Shown: positions 8,601 to 17,739, numbered from the stretch's first letter. The stretch: 64,000 bases of DNA from Sphingomonas ginsengisoli An et al. 2013 (GCF_009363895.1 NZ_CP045434.1:1240001-1304000), one strand, 5' to 3'. Translations and numbers: made by a program. The notes: generated by a model not told the origin, from the letters alone.

Positions 8601-9302
8601 ATGCTGGGCTGGCTAGGCGTCTGCGTGGTGGCGCATCTGATCGTGCGCTCGTTCGGGCCGTCGCCTTGGCCACGGCGATTGTTGCGCGGGATCTCCCATC
8701 TCGCCGGAGCGCGGGTCAGCATCGAAGGCGCGCCGGTCGCGGAGCATAGCCTGCTCATCGCCAACCATGTCAGCTGGCTCGATATCCCGATGCTCGCCGG
8801 TGCGACCGGTTGCGCCTTCGTCGCCAAGGACGAGCTCCAGAACCATCGCGTCATGCGCTGGCTGTGCGAGGAGAATGGCACGGTGTTCGTCGACCGTGGC
8901 GATCGCAACGGCATCCGCGAGCAGGCGGCGACGATGCGCCGCGCGCTCGAGAAGGGGCGGCCGCTGACCTTGTTTCCCGAAGGCACGGTTGGCGACGGCG
9001 GGCGGCTCCTCCCCTTTCGGCCGGCGCTGCTCAGCGCCTTCGCCCCGCCTCCGGCGCATATCCCGCTGCGGGCGGTGGCGATCGACTATCGCGGCGCCGC
9101 GCGCGAGTTCGGCTGGCCCGATGGCGAGACGGGGGTGGCCAACTTCCTCCGCCTGCTCGGCCGGCAAGGGACGGTGGAGGTCACGCTCCACCTGCTCGCG
9201 CCGCTGCCGCCGAGCGCCGACCGCAAGGAGCTCGCCCGCGCCGCGCACGATGCGATCGCCGCGACGCTGGCTCCTAGCGGCATCGCTCCGGCTGCCGTAT
9301 AG
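8601..9302 (+). CDS. plsC: Lysophospholipid acyltransferase, 1-acyl-sn-glycerol-3-phosphate acyltransferase type
   Basis: A 233-residue membrane-associated PlsC-domain acyltransferase that transfers an acyl chain to a lysophospholipid in phospholipid synthesis. It has an N-terminal hydrophobic helix, the catalytic HX4D box in ANHVSWLD, the FVAKDEL block and the FPEGTVGDG phosphate-binding motif. The ATG at 8601 was taken since a GGGGAG ribosome site lies about ten bases before it. The fur-plsC-miaB order is common in sphingomonads. Confidence 0.88.
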   Translation: MLGWLGVCVVAHLIVRSFGPSPWPRRLLRGISHLAGARVSIEGAPVAEHSLLIANHVSWLDIPMLAGATGCAFVAKDELQNHRVMRWLCEENGTVFVDRGDRNGIREQAATMRRALEKGRPLTLFPEGTVGDGGRLLPFRPALLSAFAPPPAHIPLRAVAIDYRGAAREFGWPDGETGVANFLRLLGRQGTVEVTLHLLAPLPPSADRKELARAAHDAIAATLAPSGIAPAAV

Positions 9303-9312
9303 GCGGGCTCGA

Positions 9313-10623
9313 ATGACCTCTCCCAAGACCTTCCGAATCAAGTCCTTCGGCTGCCAAATGAACGTCTATGACGGCGAGCGCATGGCCGAGTTGCTGAGCG
9401 ACCGCGGGATGACCGCCGCTGCAGGCGAGGATGCCGATCTCGTCGTCCTCAACACCTGCCACATCCGCGAGAAGGCTGCCGACAAGGCCTATAGCGACGT
9501 CGGGCGGCTAGTCCGCGAGGACGGCAGCAAGCCGCTGATCGCGCTGACCGGCTGCGTAGCCCAGGCCGAGGGCGCCGAAGCGCAGCGGCGCTCGAAGCTG
9601 ATCGACCTGGTGGTCGGACCGCAGGCCTACCACCGCCTGCCCGAGATGGTCGCCGAGGCCGCCGCGGGCCGCCGCAGTGTCGACACCGACATGCCCGCGA
9701 TCAGCAAGTTCGACGCATTGCCGCGCCGTAAGCGCTCGGGTCCGTCGGCGTTTCTCTCGGTTCAGGAAGGGTGCGACAAATTCTGCACTTACTGCGTGGT
9801 GCCCTATACCCGCGGGGCTGAGATTAGCCGGCCGTTCGGCGACATTGTCACCGAGGCCGAGGACCTGGTCGCCGGCGGCGCGCGCGAAATCACCTTGCTC
9901 GGCCAGAACGTCAACGCCTGGGCGAGCGACGGGCATGACCTGGCGAGCCTGATCCGCCGCCTGGCGACCTTCGCGGGGCTGGAGCGGATCCGCTACACCA
10001 CCAGCCATCCGGTCAACATGGGCGAGGCGCTGATCCAGGCGCATGCCGATGTGCCCAAGCTGATGCCCTATCTCCATTTGCCGGTGCAGTCGGGCAGCGA
10101 TCCCATCCTCAAGGCGATGAACCGCAGCCATTCGGTCGACAGCTATCTGGCGACGATCGCGCAGGTGCGCGCGGCGCGGCCGGACATCGCCATCTCGGGC
10201 GACTTCATCGTCGGCTTCCCCGGCGAGACCGACGAGGATTTCGAAGCAACGCTGCGGATCGTCGACGAGGTGCGTTACGCCGCGGCGTTCAGTTTCAAAT
10301 ACAGTCCGCGCCCGGGCACCCCGGCCGCAACCATGGAGAATCAGATCCCCCAGGGCATCATGGACGAGCGGCTTCAGCGGCTGCAGGCGCGGCTGGCCGA
10401 GCATAGCACTGACTTTAACCAGGCCTGCGTCGGTGCGACCGTGCCGGTGCTGATCGACCGGGTGGGGCGCAAGCCGGGGCAGATGATCGGCAAGTCGCCC
10501 TGGCTTCAGTCGGTGTTCCTCGAGACCAGCGCCGGGATCGGCGAGATGGTCGAGGCGCGGCTGACTCATGCGCTGCCGAACAGCCTCGGCGGCGAGCTGG
10601 TCCGCGTGGCGGAGGCCGCCTGA
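9313..10623 (+). CDS. miaB: tRNA-2-methylthio-N6-dimethylallyladenosine synthase MiaB
   Basis: A 436-residue radical-SAM methylthiotransferase that adds the 2-methylthio group to i6A37 of tRNAs. The N-terminal UPF0004 domain has its three cluster cysteines in CQMN, NTCHIRE and TGCVAQ. The radical SAM motif is GCDKFCTYCVVPYTRG. A C-terminal TRAM domain ends the protein. The ATG at 9313 gives the standard N-terminus; the longer frame upstream lies within plsC. It overlaps the phoH-like gene by one base. Confidence 0.95.
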   Translation: MTSPKTFRIKSFGCQMNVYDGERMAELLSDRGMTAAAGEDADLVVLNTCHIREKAADKAYSDVGRLVREDGSKPLIALTGCVAQAEGAEAQRRSKLIDLVVGPQAYHRLPEMVAEAAAGRRSVDTDMPAISKFDALPRRKRSGPSAFLSVQEGCDKFCTYCVVPYTRGAEISRPFGDIVTEAEDLVAGGAREITLLGQNVNAWASDGHDLASLIRRLATFAGLERIRYTTSHPVNMGEALIQAHADVPKLMPYLHLPVQSGSDPILKAMNRSHSVDSYLATIAQVRAARPDIAISGDFIVGFPGETDEDFEATLRIVDEVRYAAAFSFKYSPRPGTPAATMENQIPQGIMDERLQRLQARLAEHSTDFNQACVGATVPVLIDRVGRKPGQMIGKSPWLQSVFLETSAGIGEMVEARLTHALPNSLGGELVRVAEAA

Positions 10624-11627
10624 TGGCCCGCAAGCCCGACCTCGCCGCAATTCCCGACCGTTCGCGTCTCGAGCTCGAATTCGACCAGCCTTACCTGCTC
10701 GGTCCCCTGTTCGGCGAATATGACCGCCACCTAGTCGCGATCGAGGACCGGCTCCACGTCAACATCGCTGCGCGCGGTACCAAGGTGCAGATTGAGGGCG
10801 AGCCCGACGATGCGGCGCGCGCCCGCGACGTCCTGGTCGGGCTCTACAACCGTCTCGACCAGGGCCAGGAAGTCGACATGGCGGCGGTCGAGAGCGTGAT
10901 CGGCATGGCCGCGCGCCAGCCGAGCCTCGACGGGATCGTCGACGACCGCAGCGAGGTCGCCGCGGCGCCGCGGGCGATGATCCGCACCCGCAAAAAGACG
11001 ATCGTTCCACGCTCGACGGTGCAGACCGCCTACATGGAGGCGCTGGCGCGCGAGGACATGATCTTTGCGCTCGGGCCGGCGGGCACCGGCAAGACCTATC
11101 TCGCGGTGGCGCAGGCCGTTGCCATGTTGATAGGCGGGCAGGTCGACCGGCTGATCCTGTCGCGCCCCGCGGTCGAGGCGGGCGAGCGGCTGGGCTTCCT
11201 TCCCGGCGACATGAAGGAGAAGGTCGATCCTTATCTCCGCCCCTTGTACGACGCGCTCTACGACATGCTCCCCAACGAGCAGGTCGAGCGGCGGCTGACC
11301 AGCGGCGAGATCGAGATCGCGCCGATCGCCTTCATGCGCGGGCGCACGCTCAACGACGCCTTCATCATCCTCGACGAGGCGCAGAATACCACGCCGCAGC
11401 AGATGAAGATGTTCCTCACCCGCTTCGGCATGCGCAGCCGGATGGTGATCTGCGGCGATCCCAACCAGACAGACCTGCCGCGCGGGGTCGAAAGCGGCCT
11501 CAACGACGCGGTCGGCAAGCTCGAGGGGATTCCCAAGATCTCGATGGTCCGCTTCAGTGCCGCCGACGTCGTCCGCCACCCGCTGGTCGGGCGGATCGTC
11601 GAAGCTTACGAGGGGCCTGGGCGATGA
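10623..11627 (+). CDS. PhoH-like ATPase (YbeZ)
   Basis: A 334-residue PhoH-family P-loop ATPase that works with YbeY in RNA/ribosome metabolism. The N-terminus has a KH-like region (about residues 15-85). The ATPase has Walker A GPAGTGKTY, the segment LSRPAVEAGERLGFLPGD, and Walker B FIILDEAQNTT. The start codon overlaps the stop of miaB (TGATG) and the end overlaps ybeY (ATGA), giving the conserved miaB-ybeZ-ybeY order. Confidence 0.94.
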   Translation: MARKPDLAAIPDRSRLELEFDQPYLLGPLFGEYDRHLVAIEDRLHVNIAARGTKVQIEGEPDDAARARDVLVGLYNRLDQGQEVDMAAVESVIGMAARQPSLDGIVDDRSEVAAAPRAMIRTRKKTIVPRSTVQTAYMEALAREDMIFALGPAGTGKTYLAVAQAVAMLIGGQVDRLILSRPAVEAGERLGFLPGDMKEKVDPYLRPLYDALYDMLPNEQVERRLTSGEIEIAPIAFMRGRTLNDAFIILDEAQNTTPQQMKMFLTRFGMRSRMVICGDPNQTDLPRGVESGLNDAVGKLEGIPKISMVRFSAADVVRHPLVGRIVEAYEGPGR

Positions 11628-12142
11628 GCCTCGAAATTGCCCTCGAAGCCGACGCGGAGTGGGACAGTAGCGAGGGTCCGGACTGGGCCGAACTGGCCCA
11701 GGCCGCGGCCCGCGCCGCCATTGCCGAGAGCCGCTATCCGACGCTCGCCGACCTCGACCGCGCGGTGGAGTTGTCGGTCCAATTGACCGGTGACGACCAA
11801 GTCCGTGCGCTCAACGCCGAATGGCGCGGCAAGGATAAGCCGACCAACGTTCTCTCCTTCCCGCTCGCCGAGGCCGACGAGCTGACCGACGTCGGCGCGG
11901 ACGGGCCCGAACTGCTGCTCGGCGACATCGTGCTGGCGCGCGGCGTGTGCGCCGCCGAGGCGCACGACAAGGCGATACCCCTCGCCCACCATGCCGCGCA
12001 CCTGATGGTCCACGGCACGCTGCACCTGCTCGGCTACGACCATCACGAGGACGGCGAGGCCGAGGACATGGAAGCGCGCGAGACGCGGGCGCTGGCGCGC
12101 CTCGGCATCGCCAATCCCTATCCTGTCGAGGAAGCTGCCTGA
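11624..12142 (+). CDS. ybeY: Endoribonuclease/rRNA maturation factor YbeY
   Basis: A 172-residue UPF0054 metalloprotein required for 16S rRNA 3-prime maturation and ribosome quality control. The zinc motif HGTLHLLGYDH is present, with an upstream histidine pair in AHHAAHLMVH. The arginine-containing substrate strand is LNAEWRGKDKPTNVLSFPL. It overlaps both neighbours by ATGA-type junctions. Confidence 0.95.
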   Translation: MSLEIALEADAEWDSSEGPDWAELAQAAARAAIAESRYPTLADLDRAVELSVQLTGDDQVRALNAEWRGKDKPTNVLSFPLAEADELTDVGADGPELLLGDIVLARGVCAAEAHDKAIPLAHHAAHLMVHGTLHLLGYDHHEDGEAEDMEARETRALARLGIANPYPVEEAA

Positions 12143-13020
12143 TGGCGACGTCACCCGACAGCGGATCGCGGCTATGGCGCGGGATGCGCCACCTGTTCTT
12201 CGGCGGCGACTCCGACCATTCGCTGCGCGACCAGATCGAGGAAGTCATCGACGAGGCCGAGGAGCATCGCGGCGGCGAGAGCAGCGACCTGTCCCCGCTC
12301 GAGCGACAGATGCTGCGCAACCTCCTCCACTTCGGCGACCGCACCGCGGGCGATATCTGCGTTACCCGCGGCGAGATCATCTCCGCGCCGAGCAGCAGCT
12401 CGATGGCCGAACTCGCCAAGATCTTCGCCGAGGCCGGGCACAGCCGGTTGCCGCTGACCGGCGAAAGCCTCGATGAAGTGGTTGGAATGGTCCACATCAA
12501 GGACGTCTTCAACGCCTACTTCGACGCGACCGAGCGCAAGAGCGTTGCCGAGATCATCCGCGAGCCCCTGTTCGTGCCCGAGAGCATGGGGGTGATCGAC
12601 CTGCTCGCGCGGATGCGCGCGCAGCGGGTCCATCTCGCGCTGGTCGTTGATGAGTTCGGCGGGACCGAGGGCCTTGTGACCATCGAGGACGTGGTCGAGG
12701 AAATCGTCGGGGACATCGCCGACGAACATGACGAGGAAGTCCAGCCGCTGCTGGCCAAGCTCGACGACGGGCTGTGGGAGGCGGACGCGCGTTGCGAACT
12801 CGATGAACTCGCGCAAGCGGTCGACAAGAGACTGGTGGCCGAGGACGACGAGGTCGACACGCTCGGTGGTCTCGCCTTCATGCTCGCCGGCCGGATCCTC
12901 GCGCCGGGCGAAAGCGTCGCGCATCCAAGCGGCTGGCGGCTCGAAAGCGTCGCCGCCGACGATCGCAAGATGCACCGACTGCGGTTGCACGCGCCCGATC
13001 CCGCGGCGGCGGACGCCTGA
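12142..13020 (+). CDS. CorC/HlyC-type CBS-domain protein
   Basis: A 292-residue soluble CorC-type protein (YbeX): two CBS domains followed by the transporter-associated CorC_HlyC domain. CBS1 lies at about residues 70-135 and CBS2 at about 138-195, ending VDEFGGTEGLVTIEDVVEEIVGDI. The C-terminal domain contains LGGLAFMLAGRI. Homologues are tied to magnesium/cobalt efflux, but there is no membrane domain here. The ATG at 12142 overlaps the ybeY stop; the longer frame upstream is inside ybeY. Confidence 0.9.
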   Translation: MATSPDSGSRLWRGMRHLFFGGDSDHSLRDQIEEVIDEAEEHRGGESSDLSPLERQMLRNLLHFGDRTAGDICVTRGEIISAPSSSSMAELAKIFAEAGHSRLPLTGESLDEVVGMVHIKDVFNAYFDATERKSVAEIIREPLFVPESMGVIDLLARMRAQRVHLALVVDEFGGTEGLVTIEDVVEEIVGDIADEHDEEVQPLLAKLDDGLWEADARCELDELAQAVDKRLVAEDDEVDTLGGLAFMLAGRILAPGESVAHPSGWRLESVAADDRKMHRLRLHAPDPAAADA

Positions 13021-13028
13021 TCAGCACG

Positions 13029-14573
13029 ATGACGCCCAGGACCGCGCGCCTGCTGCCGCTGGCGGCGCTGCTGCTCGGGCTCGGCTCGGCCTTCGCCTTC
13101 CAGCCGGTCGGCTGGTGGCCGCTGATGCCGCTCGCCTTCGCCGGGCTGTGCGAAGTGCTGCGGCGGACGGGTGGCTTGTGGCGGGTGTTGCTGACTGGTT
13201 GGCTGTTCGGAGTCGGCCAGTTCGTCATCGGCCTCAACTGGATCGCGACCGCCTTCACCTTTCAGGCGGCGATGCCGGCCTGGTACGGGTGGATCGCGGT
13301 GGTGCTGCTGAGCCTATACCTTGCGGTCTACCCGGCGCTGGCAGCGGGGCTGGCATGGCGGTTCGGACAGCGCAACCCGCTCGCGCTGGTGCTCGCCCTG
13401 GCGGGCGCGTGGGCGCTCACCGAATGGCTCCGCGCGACCATGTTCACCGGCTTTGCCTGGAATCCGGTTGGCGTAACGCTGGTCGATACGTGGTGGCGGG
13501 GCGCGGCGGCCGTGATTGGCACCTACGGGCTGTCAGCGTTGACGGTTATCCTTGGCGGCACCTTAGGGCTGGCGATTGGGAGCGCCAAGCGGACCGCCGC
13601 ATGGAGTGCACTGCTGCTGCTTCTGATTGGTGTCGGCGGGTGGCTTAGCCAATCCCACGTCGGCGCCGGCACCCGCCCCATCCGCATCGTCCAGCCCAAC
13701 ATCGGGCAGGAACAGAAGTGGCGGCCGGGCCTCGACCGGGAGGCATTCGCCAGGCTCGGCCGGCTGTCGTGGGGCGGCGAGGGTCCGCCGCGGCTGCTGC
13801 TGTGGCCCGAGGTCGCGGTGCCGGTGCCGTTCCAGGCGATCGAGCCCGGCTCGGGCAGACCTCCGATCACCCTCCCCGCAGTGGCGCAGGCGGCGGCCTA
13901 TCTCCGTCCCGGCGACCTGCTGGTGACCGGCGCGCCGGGTCTCGTCGCCAATGCTCGCGGCGAAATCGTCGGCGAGACCAATAGCGTCATGCCGATCACC
14001 CCGATGGGGCAGATCCTCGGCCGCTACGACAAGGCTCATCTGGTCCCCTATGGCGAATATCTGCCGATGCGGCCGCTCTTGAGCGCCATCGGCCTGTCGC
14101 AACTCGCGCCGGGAATCGGCGACACCCAGCCGGGGCCGGGACCGCGCACGCTCGACCTGCCCGGCTTCGGGCGGATGGGCGTGCAAGTCTGCTACGAGAT
14201 CATCTTCTCGGGTCAGGTTGTCGACGAGGCGAACCGGCCCGATTTCCTGTTCAATCCGTCGAACGACGCCTGGTTCGGCCGCTGGGGACCGCCGCAGCAT
14301 CTTGCTCAGGCCCGCTTGCGCGCGGCCGAGGAAGGCATCCCGATCATCCGCTCGACGCCGACCGGAATCAGTGCGCTGGTGGACGCCGACGGACGGCTTC
14401 TTCGCTCTTTGCCGTGGCGAACGGCCGGGCGGATCGACGCGGCCCTGCCCCCGGTGCTGCCGCCGACACTTTTTTCCCGGACCGGCAACATCCTGCCGCT
14501 GGGCCTCGCCTTCCTGCTGCTGATGATCGCGGTTGGCATCGACGGATCACGCCGCTACAGGCGCGTCATATAA
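13029..14573 (+). CDS. lnt: Apolipoprotein N-acyltransferase
   Basis: A 514-residue inner-membrane enzyme that N-acylates the lipid-modified cysteine of outer-membrane lipoproteins. About six hydrophobic helices fill residues 5-205. The periplasmic nitrilase domain carries the Glu-Lys-Cys triad in LLWPEVAVP, GRYDKAHLVPYGE and GVQVCYEI. A final transmembrane helix is near the C-terminus. The placement after the CorC-type gene is conserved in proteobacteria. Confidence 0.95.
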   Translation: MTPRTARLLPLAALLLGLGSAFAFQPVGWWPLMPLAFAGLCEVLRRTGGLWRVLLTGWLFGVGQFVIGLNWIATAFTFQAAMPAWYGWIAVVLLSLYLAVYPALAAGLAWRFGQRNPLALVLALAGAWALTEWLRATMFTGFAWNPVGVTLVDTWWRGAAAVIGTYGLSALTVILGGTLGLAIGSAKRTAAWSALLLLLIGVGGWLSQSHVGAGTRPIRIVQPNIGQEQKWRPGLDREAFARLGRLSWGGEGPPRLLLWPEVAVPVPFQAIEPGSGRPPITLPAVAQAAAYLRPGDLLVTGAPGLVANARGEIVGETNSVMPITPMGQILGRYDKAHLVPYGEYLPMRPLLSAIGLSQLAPGIGDTQPGPGPRTLDLPGFGRMGVQVCYEIIFSGQVVDEANRPDFLFNPSNDAWFGRWGPPQHLAQARLRAAEEGIPIIRSTPTGISALVDADGRLLRSLPWRTAGRIDAALPPVLPPTLFSRTGNILPLGLAFLLLMIAVGIDGSRRYRRVI

Positions 14574-14587
14574 AGCTTTCCTTATAT
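14568..14587. promoter_or_regulatory. AT-rich inverted repeat between lnt and metK
   Basis: A perfect 6-bp inverted repeat, ATATAA (14568-14573) and TTATAT (14582-14587), with an eight-base spacer. It overlaps the lnt stop codon and stands out as AT-rich in a very GC-rich stretch. It lies about 35 bases before the metK start and probably contains the -10 region of a metK promoter, possibly with an operator. Confidence 0.35.
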
Positions 14588-14621
14588 CTCGTTGTCGCTC
14601 CGCCAGAGCCCCTGGAGAACC

Positions 14622-15830
14622 ATGCGCCAGTCTTACCTGTTCACCTCCGAATCCGTGTCCGAGGGCCATCCCGACAAGGTCGCCGATCAGATCAGCGACT
14701 CCATCGTCGACCTGTTCCTGTCCAAGGATCCCGAGGCGCGTATCGCGTGCGAGACGCTGACCACCACTCAGCGCGTCGTCCTTGCGGGTGAGATCCGCTG
14801 CAAGGGCGTGTACGAGAACGACCAGTGGGCCGACGGAGCGCTCGCAGAGATCGAGGCGACCGCACGGGCGACGGTGAAGAGGATCGGCTACGAGCAGGCC
14901 GGTTTCCACTGGAACGAGTTCGTCTTCGAGAACAACCTACACGGCCAGTCGGCGCACATCGCGCAGGGCGTCGACGCCAGCGGCAACAAGGACGAGGGCG
15001 CGGGCGACCAGGGCATCATGTTCGGTTTCGCCTGCGACGAGACCCCCGACCTGATGCCGGCGACGCTCTATTACAGCCACAAGATCCTCGCTGCGATGGC
15101 GGCCGACCGCCATTCGGGCGCGGCGCCGTTCCTCGAGCCCGACGCCAAGAGCCAGGTCACGTTGCGCTTCGAGGGGGGCAAGCCGGTCGCGGCGACCGCG
15201 ATCGTGGTCTCGACCCAGCACGCCAAGGGCTATGACGAAGGCGACAAGGAAGCCGAGCTCCACGCTTACGTGAAGCGCGTCGTCGCTGACGTGATTCCGG
15301 CCGCGCTGCTGAGTGACGAGACCGTCTATCACATCAACCCGACCGGCAGCTTCGAGATCGGCGGCCCGGACGGCGACGCTGGGCTGACCGGGCGCAAGAT
15401 CATCGTCGACACCTATGGCGGCGCGGCCCCGCACGGCGGCGGCGCGTTCAGCGGCAAGGACCCGACCAAGGTCGACCGCTCGGCGGCCTATGCCGCGCGC
15501 TATCTTGCCAAGAACATCGTCGCGGCGGGCCTCGCCACCCGCTGCACCATTCAGCTCGCCTACGCGATCGGCGTCTCGGCGCCGCTGTCGCTCTATGTCG
15601 ACACGCACGGCACGGGGACGGTCGGCGACGACCAGCTCGAGGCGGCGATCGGCAAGATCGAGCGGCTGGGCGGGCTGACCCCGCGCGGCATCCGTACCCA
15701 CCTCGGCCTCAACAAGCCAATCTACGCCCCGACCGCCGCCTACGGGCACTTCGGGCGCAAGGCCGAGGGCGACCACTTCCCGTGGGAACGCACCGACCTC
15801 GCCGACGAGCTCAAGTCGGCGCTTAACTGA
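14622..15830 (+). CDS. metK: S-adenosylmethionine synthetase
   Basis: A 402-residue enzyme that makes S-adenosylmethionine from methionine and ATP. Family signatures are present: [14 protein letters not shown] at the N-terminus, [10 protein letters not shown] (ATP/Met binding), and [22 protein letters not shown]. The ATG at 14622 follows a GGAG ribosome site; ten residues of frame upstream are not family-like. A hairpin terminator follows the gene. Confidence 0.96.
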   Translation: MRQSYLFTSESVSEGHPDKVADQISDSIVDLFLSKDPEARIACETLTTTQRVVLAGEIRCKGVYENDQWADGALAEIEATARATVKRIGYEQAGFHWNEFVFENNLHGQSAHIAQGVDASGNKDEGAGDQGIMFGFACDETPDLMPATLYYSHKILAAMAADRHSGAAPFLEPDAKSQVTLRFEGGKPVAATAIVVSTQHAKGYDEGDKEAELHAYVKRVVADVIPAALLSDETVYHINPTGSFEIGGPDGDAGLTGRKIIVDTYGGAAPHGGGAFSGKDPTKVDRSAAYAARYLAKNIVAAGLATRCTIQLAYAIGVSAPLSLYVDTHGTGTVGDDQLEAAIGKIERLGGLTPRGIRTHLGLNKPIYAPTAAYGHFGRKAEGDHFPWERTDLADELKSALN

Positions 15831-15837
15831 CAAAGAG

Positions 15838-15870
15838 AAAGGGCGGAGCCGCGAGGCCCCGCCCTTCTTA
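15838..15870. terminator. Rho-independent terminator, probably bidirectional
   Basis: The stem pairs AAGGGCGG (15839-15846) with CCGCCCTT (15859-15866), followed by a short T-rich tail on the plus strand and preceded by A residues that give a T-rich tail on the minus strand. It sits between the convergent metK and a minus-strand gene. Confidence 0.75.
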
Positions 15871-15886
15871 GTTTTACGGCGCCTGC

Positions 15887-16207
15887 TTAGTAGCGGGTGC
15901 GGCCGTTGTGCTTGGTCACATAGACCCGGCGCGACAGTGCGTCATAGCGACGCTGGAGATCGCCGACCTCGGCACGCGAATAGCCGTTGCGGCTGTAGCG
16001 ACCGTCGAGCCGGGCGAGCGCCGTGAAGTCGCTGCGCAAGCGGCTGGCCTCGGCGCGGGTGAGCGCACCGTTGCGGACGCCCTGCTCGATCCGGTTGTAG
16101 AGGTTCGCCTGGCGCTGCTGGATCGGAGTCCAGGCCTGCGCCGAGGCTGGCGCGGCGACACCGGCGATCCCGGCGACGGCACTGAGGGCGATAAGGGTGG
16201 TACGCAT
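15887..16207 (-). CDS. Small secreted protein, unknown function
   Basis: A 106-residue protein with a clear signal peptide (MRTTLIALSAVAGIAGVAAPASAQA), so the mature periplasmic part is about 82 residues. It is rich in Arg, Tyr and Ala and predicted mostly helical (RIEQGVRNGALTRAEASRLRSD), resembling short basic periplasmic proteins of sphingomonads. I recognise no named domain. A stress-sigma-like promoter lies 40-64 bases upstream. Confidence 0.75.
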   Translation of the reverse strand: MRTTLIALSAVAGIAGVAAPASAQAWTPIQQRQANLYNRIEQGVRNGALTRAEASRLRSDFTALARLDGRYSRNGYSRAEVGDLQRRYDALSRRVYVTKHNGRTRY

Positions 16208-16246
16208 GACGATACTCCTTCGATGTGGTCGTCGTAATGACAGGGC

Positions 16247-16271
16247 AACGCGCCGAATTCGGTTCGTTTCC
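16247..16271 (-). promoter_or_regulatory. Candidate EcfG-type general stress promoter
   Basis: On the minus strand GGAAA(C) at 16271-16266 is followed after 16 bases by CGTT at 16250-16247. This is close to the alphaproteobacterial EcfG consensus GGAAC-N16/17-CGTT with one mismatch. It points at the small secreted protein starting at 16207 and would give a leader of about 30 bases. Confidence 0.4.
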
Positions 16272-16370
16272 GCCGTTCATCTGACGTAGTTTGGCAGTCA
16301 TCCGGGGTTCACCGGGGGGCCGCCTTTTGGCCTTGTCCGCGGCCGCCCGACGCTCTAGCCGCCCTCTCCC

Positions 16371-17075
16371 ATGAGCGCGTTCAAGCCCGGCGATCCGACC
16401 ACCATCAACCGGCTCTACGGGCGCTCGAGCGGGCACAAGCTGCGGCTGGGTCAGCAAGCACTGGTCGAGACGCTGCTGCCGCAGATCGCGGTGCCGGCCG
16501 AGGGTGAGGTGACCGCGCGCGCACTGTTCGGCGACGACCGCCCGCTCCATTTCGAGATCGGCTTCGGCTCGGGCGAGCATCTCGCCCACCGCGCCGACCT
16601 GTTGCCCGACCACGGCTTCATCGGGGCCGAGCCGTTCCTCAACGGGGTCGCCACCGCGCTCGGCCATGTCCGCGACGGTCCGCTCGCCAATGTCCGGCTG
16701 CACATGGGCGACGCGCTAGAGGTGCTGGCGCGGGTGCCCGAGGGAGCGCTGACCATGCTCTATCTGCTTCATCCCGACCCGTGGCCCAAGGCGCGCCATG
16801 CCAAGCGAAGGATGGTCAACGACGGGCCACTCGACCTCATCGCTGCCAAGGTGAAGCCGGGCGGAGAGTTCCGGATTGCGACCGACCATCCGGTCTATCT
16901 CGAGTGGACGTTGATGGTGATGCAACGGCCGGCGCACCTCGCGCAGTTCGAGTGGCTGGCGGAAACTCCGGACGACTTCCTCGAGCCCGTCGGCGGCTGG
17001 ATCCAGACCCGCTACGGCGCCAAGAGCCGCCGCGAGGGCCGTCGGCCTTATTATCTCCGCTATCGCCGTCGCTGA
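16371..17075 (+). CDS. trmB: tRNA (guanine-N7-)-methyltransferase
   Basis: A 234-residue SAM-dependent methyltransferase that makes m7G46 in tRNA. The SAM loop is FEIGFGSGEHL, and the conserved LHPDPWPKARHAKRR block is the TrmB signature involved in catalysis and tRNA binding. The C-terminus has TRYGAKSRREGRRPYYL, as in family members. The 163 bases upstream hold the promoter of the divergent secreted protein and no gene. Confidence 0.95.
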   Translation: MSAFKPGDPTTINRLYGRSSGHKLRLGQQALVETLLPQIAVPAEGEVTARALFGDDRPLHFEIGFGSGEHLAHRADLLPDHGFIGAEPFLNGVATALGHVRDGPLANVRLHMGDALEVLARVPEGALTMLYLLHPDPWPKARHAKRRMVNDGPLDLIAAKVKPGGEFRIATDHPVYLEWTLMVMQRPAHLAQFEWLAETPDDFLEPVGGWIQTRYGAKSRREGRRPYYLRYRRR

Positions 17076-17107
17076 CCTGCGCGCGGACCATTTGGTCGCA
17101 AGTTCAC

Positions 17108-17133
17108 GGAACGAACCGGTCCCGCCCATCGCT
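17108..17133 (+). promoter_or_regulatory. Candidate EcfG-type general stress promoter
   Basis: GGAAC at 17108-17112 is followed after 17 bases by CGCT at 17130-17133, one base off the CGTT of the EcfG consensus. The start codon at 17174 is about 40 bases downstream. The -35 area shares the extended string GGAACGAACCG with the candidate at 16271 (GGAAACGAACCG). Confidence 0.35.
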
Positions 17134-17173
17134 CTGTCACCGCGGCAACTTCGCCGCCGAGGGAGTATTCTCG

Positions 17174-17728
17174 ATGCAGGGTCACATCATCTCAGCCGTC
17201 TTTGACAGCCGCAGCGACGCCGAGCGCGCCATTTCCGATCTCCGCTCCGCGGGAGTGGACGACAGCGCCATTTCGATCGTCGGCAAGCATGACGACGACA
17301 CCGTCACCACGACCGACGCGACCGGTGATACCGTCCGCACCGACGACGAGCCGACCAGCTTCATCGCCAAGGCTGCGGCCGGTTCGGGCATCGGCGCGCT
17401 GCTCGGCGTCGCCGCGCTCGCCATCCCGGGCGTTGGGCCCCTCGCCGCGGCCGGCGCGATCGCTGCCACGGCAATCCCCGGCGCGGCGCTTGCCGGCACG
17501 GCGGTCGGCGCGGCCGCGGGCGGCATCACCGACCTGCTGACCAGTCACGGCGTCAGCAATGAGGACGCCGCTTATTATGGCGATCGCATCGGTCAGGGCG
17601 GCACCTTCGTCTCGGTCGACGCCAGCCGCTCGGACGTCTCGGCTGACCAGCTCCAGCAATTGCTGCGTCAGGCCGGCGGTCACGATTCGAGCAGCGCCCG
17701 CACGGGCACCACAACCACTTCCTACTAG
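17174..17728 (+). CDS. Stress-type protein with YflT-like N-terminus and glycine zipper
   Basis: A 184-residue protein. The N-terminal 35-40 residues (SAVFDSRSDAERAISDLRSAG) resemble the general-stress YflT/17M-type domain. A long Gly/Ala-rich hydrophobic zipper follows at about residues 70-120 (GIGALLGVAALAIPGVGPLA), and then an acidic, Ser/Thr-rich end. No signal peptide is seen, so it may insert in or coat the inner membrane. The ATG at 17174 follows a GAGGGAG ribosome site. Such proteins are often under general stress control, and a candidate promoter is upstream. Confidence 0.7.
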   Translation: MQGHIISAVFDSRSDAERAISDLRSAGVDDSAISIVGKHDDDTVTTTDATGDTVRTDDEPTSFIAKAAAGSGIGALLGVAALAIPGVGPLAAAGAIAATAIPGAALAGTAVGAAAGGITDLLTSHGVSNEDAAYYGDRIGQGGTFVSVDASRSDVSADQLQQLLRQAGGHDSSSARTGTTTTSY

Positions 17729-17739
17729 GACGTCGGCGA

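Noticed and set aside
11811..12512. A 233-codon minus-strand open frame opposite ybeY and the CorC-type gene
   Set aside because: Antisense shadow spanning two well-supported overlapping genes; no motif of its own.
14574..14621. SAM riboswitch upstream of metK
   Set aside because: Only 48 bases separate lnt and metK, and I see none of the known SAM aptamer core patterns; only an AT-rich inverted repeat is present.
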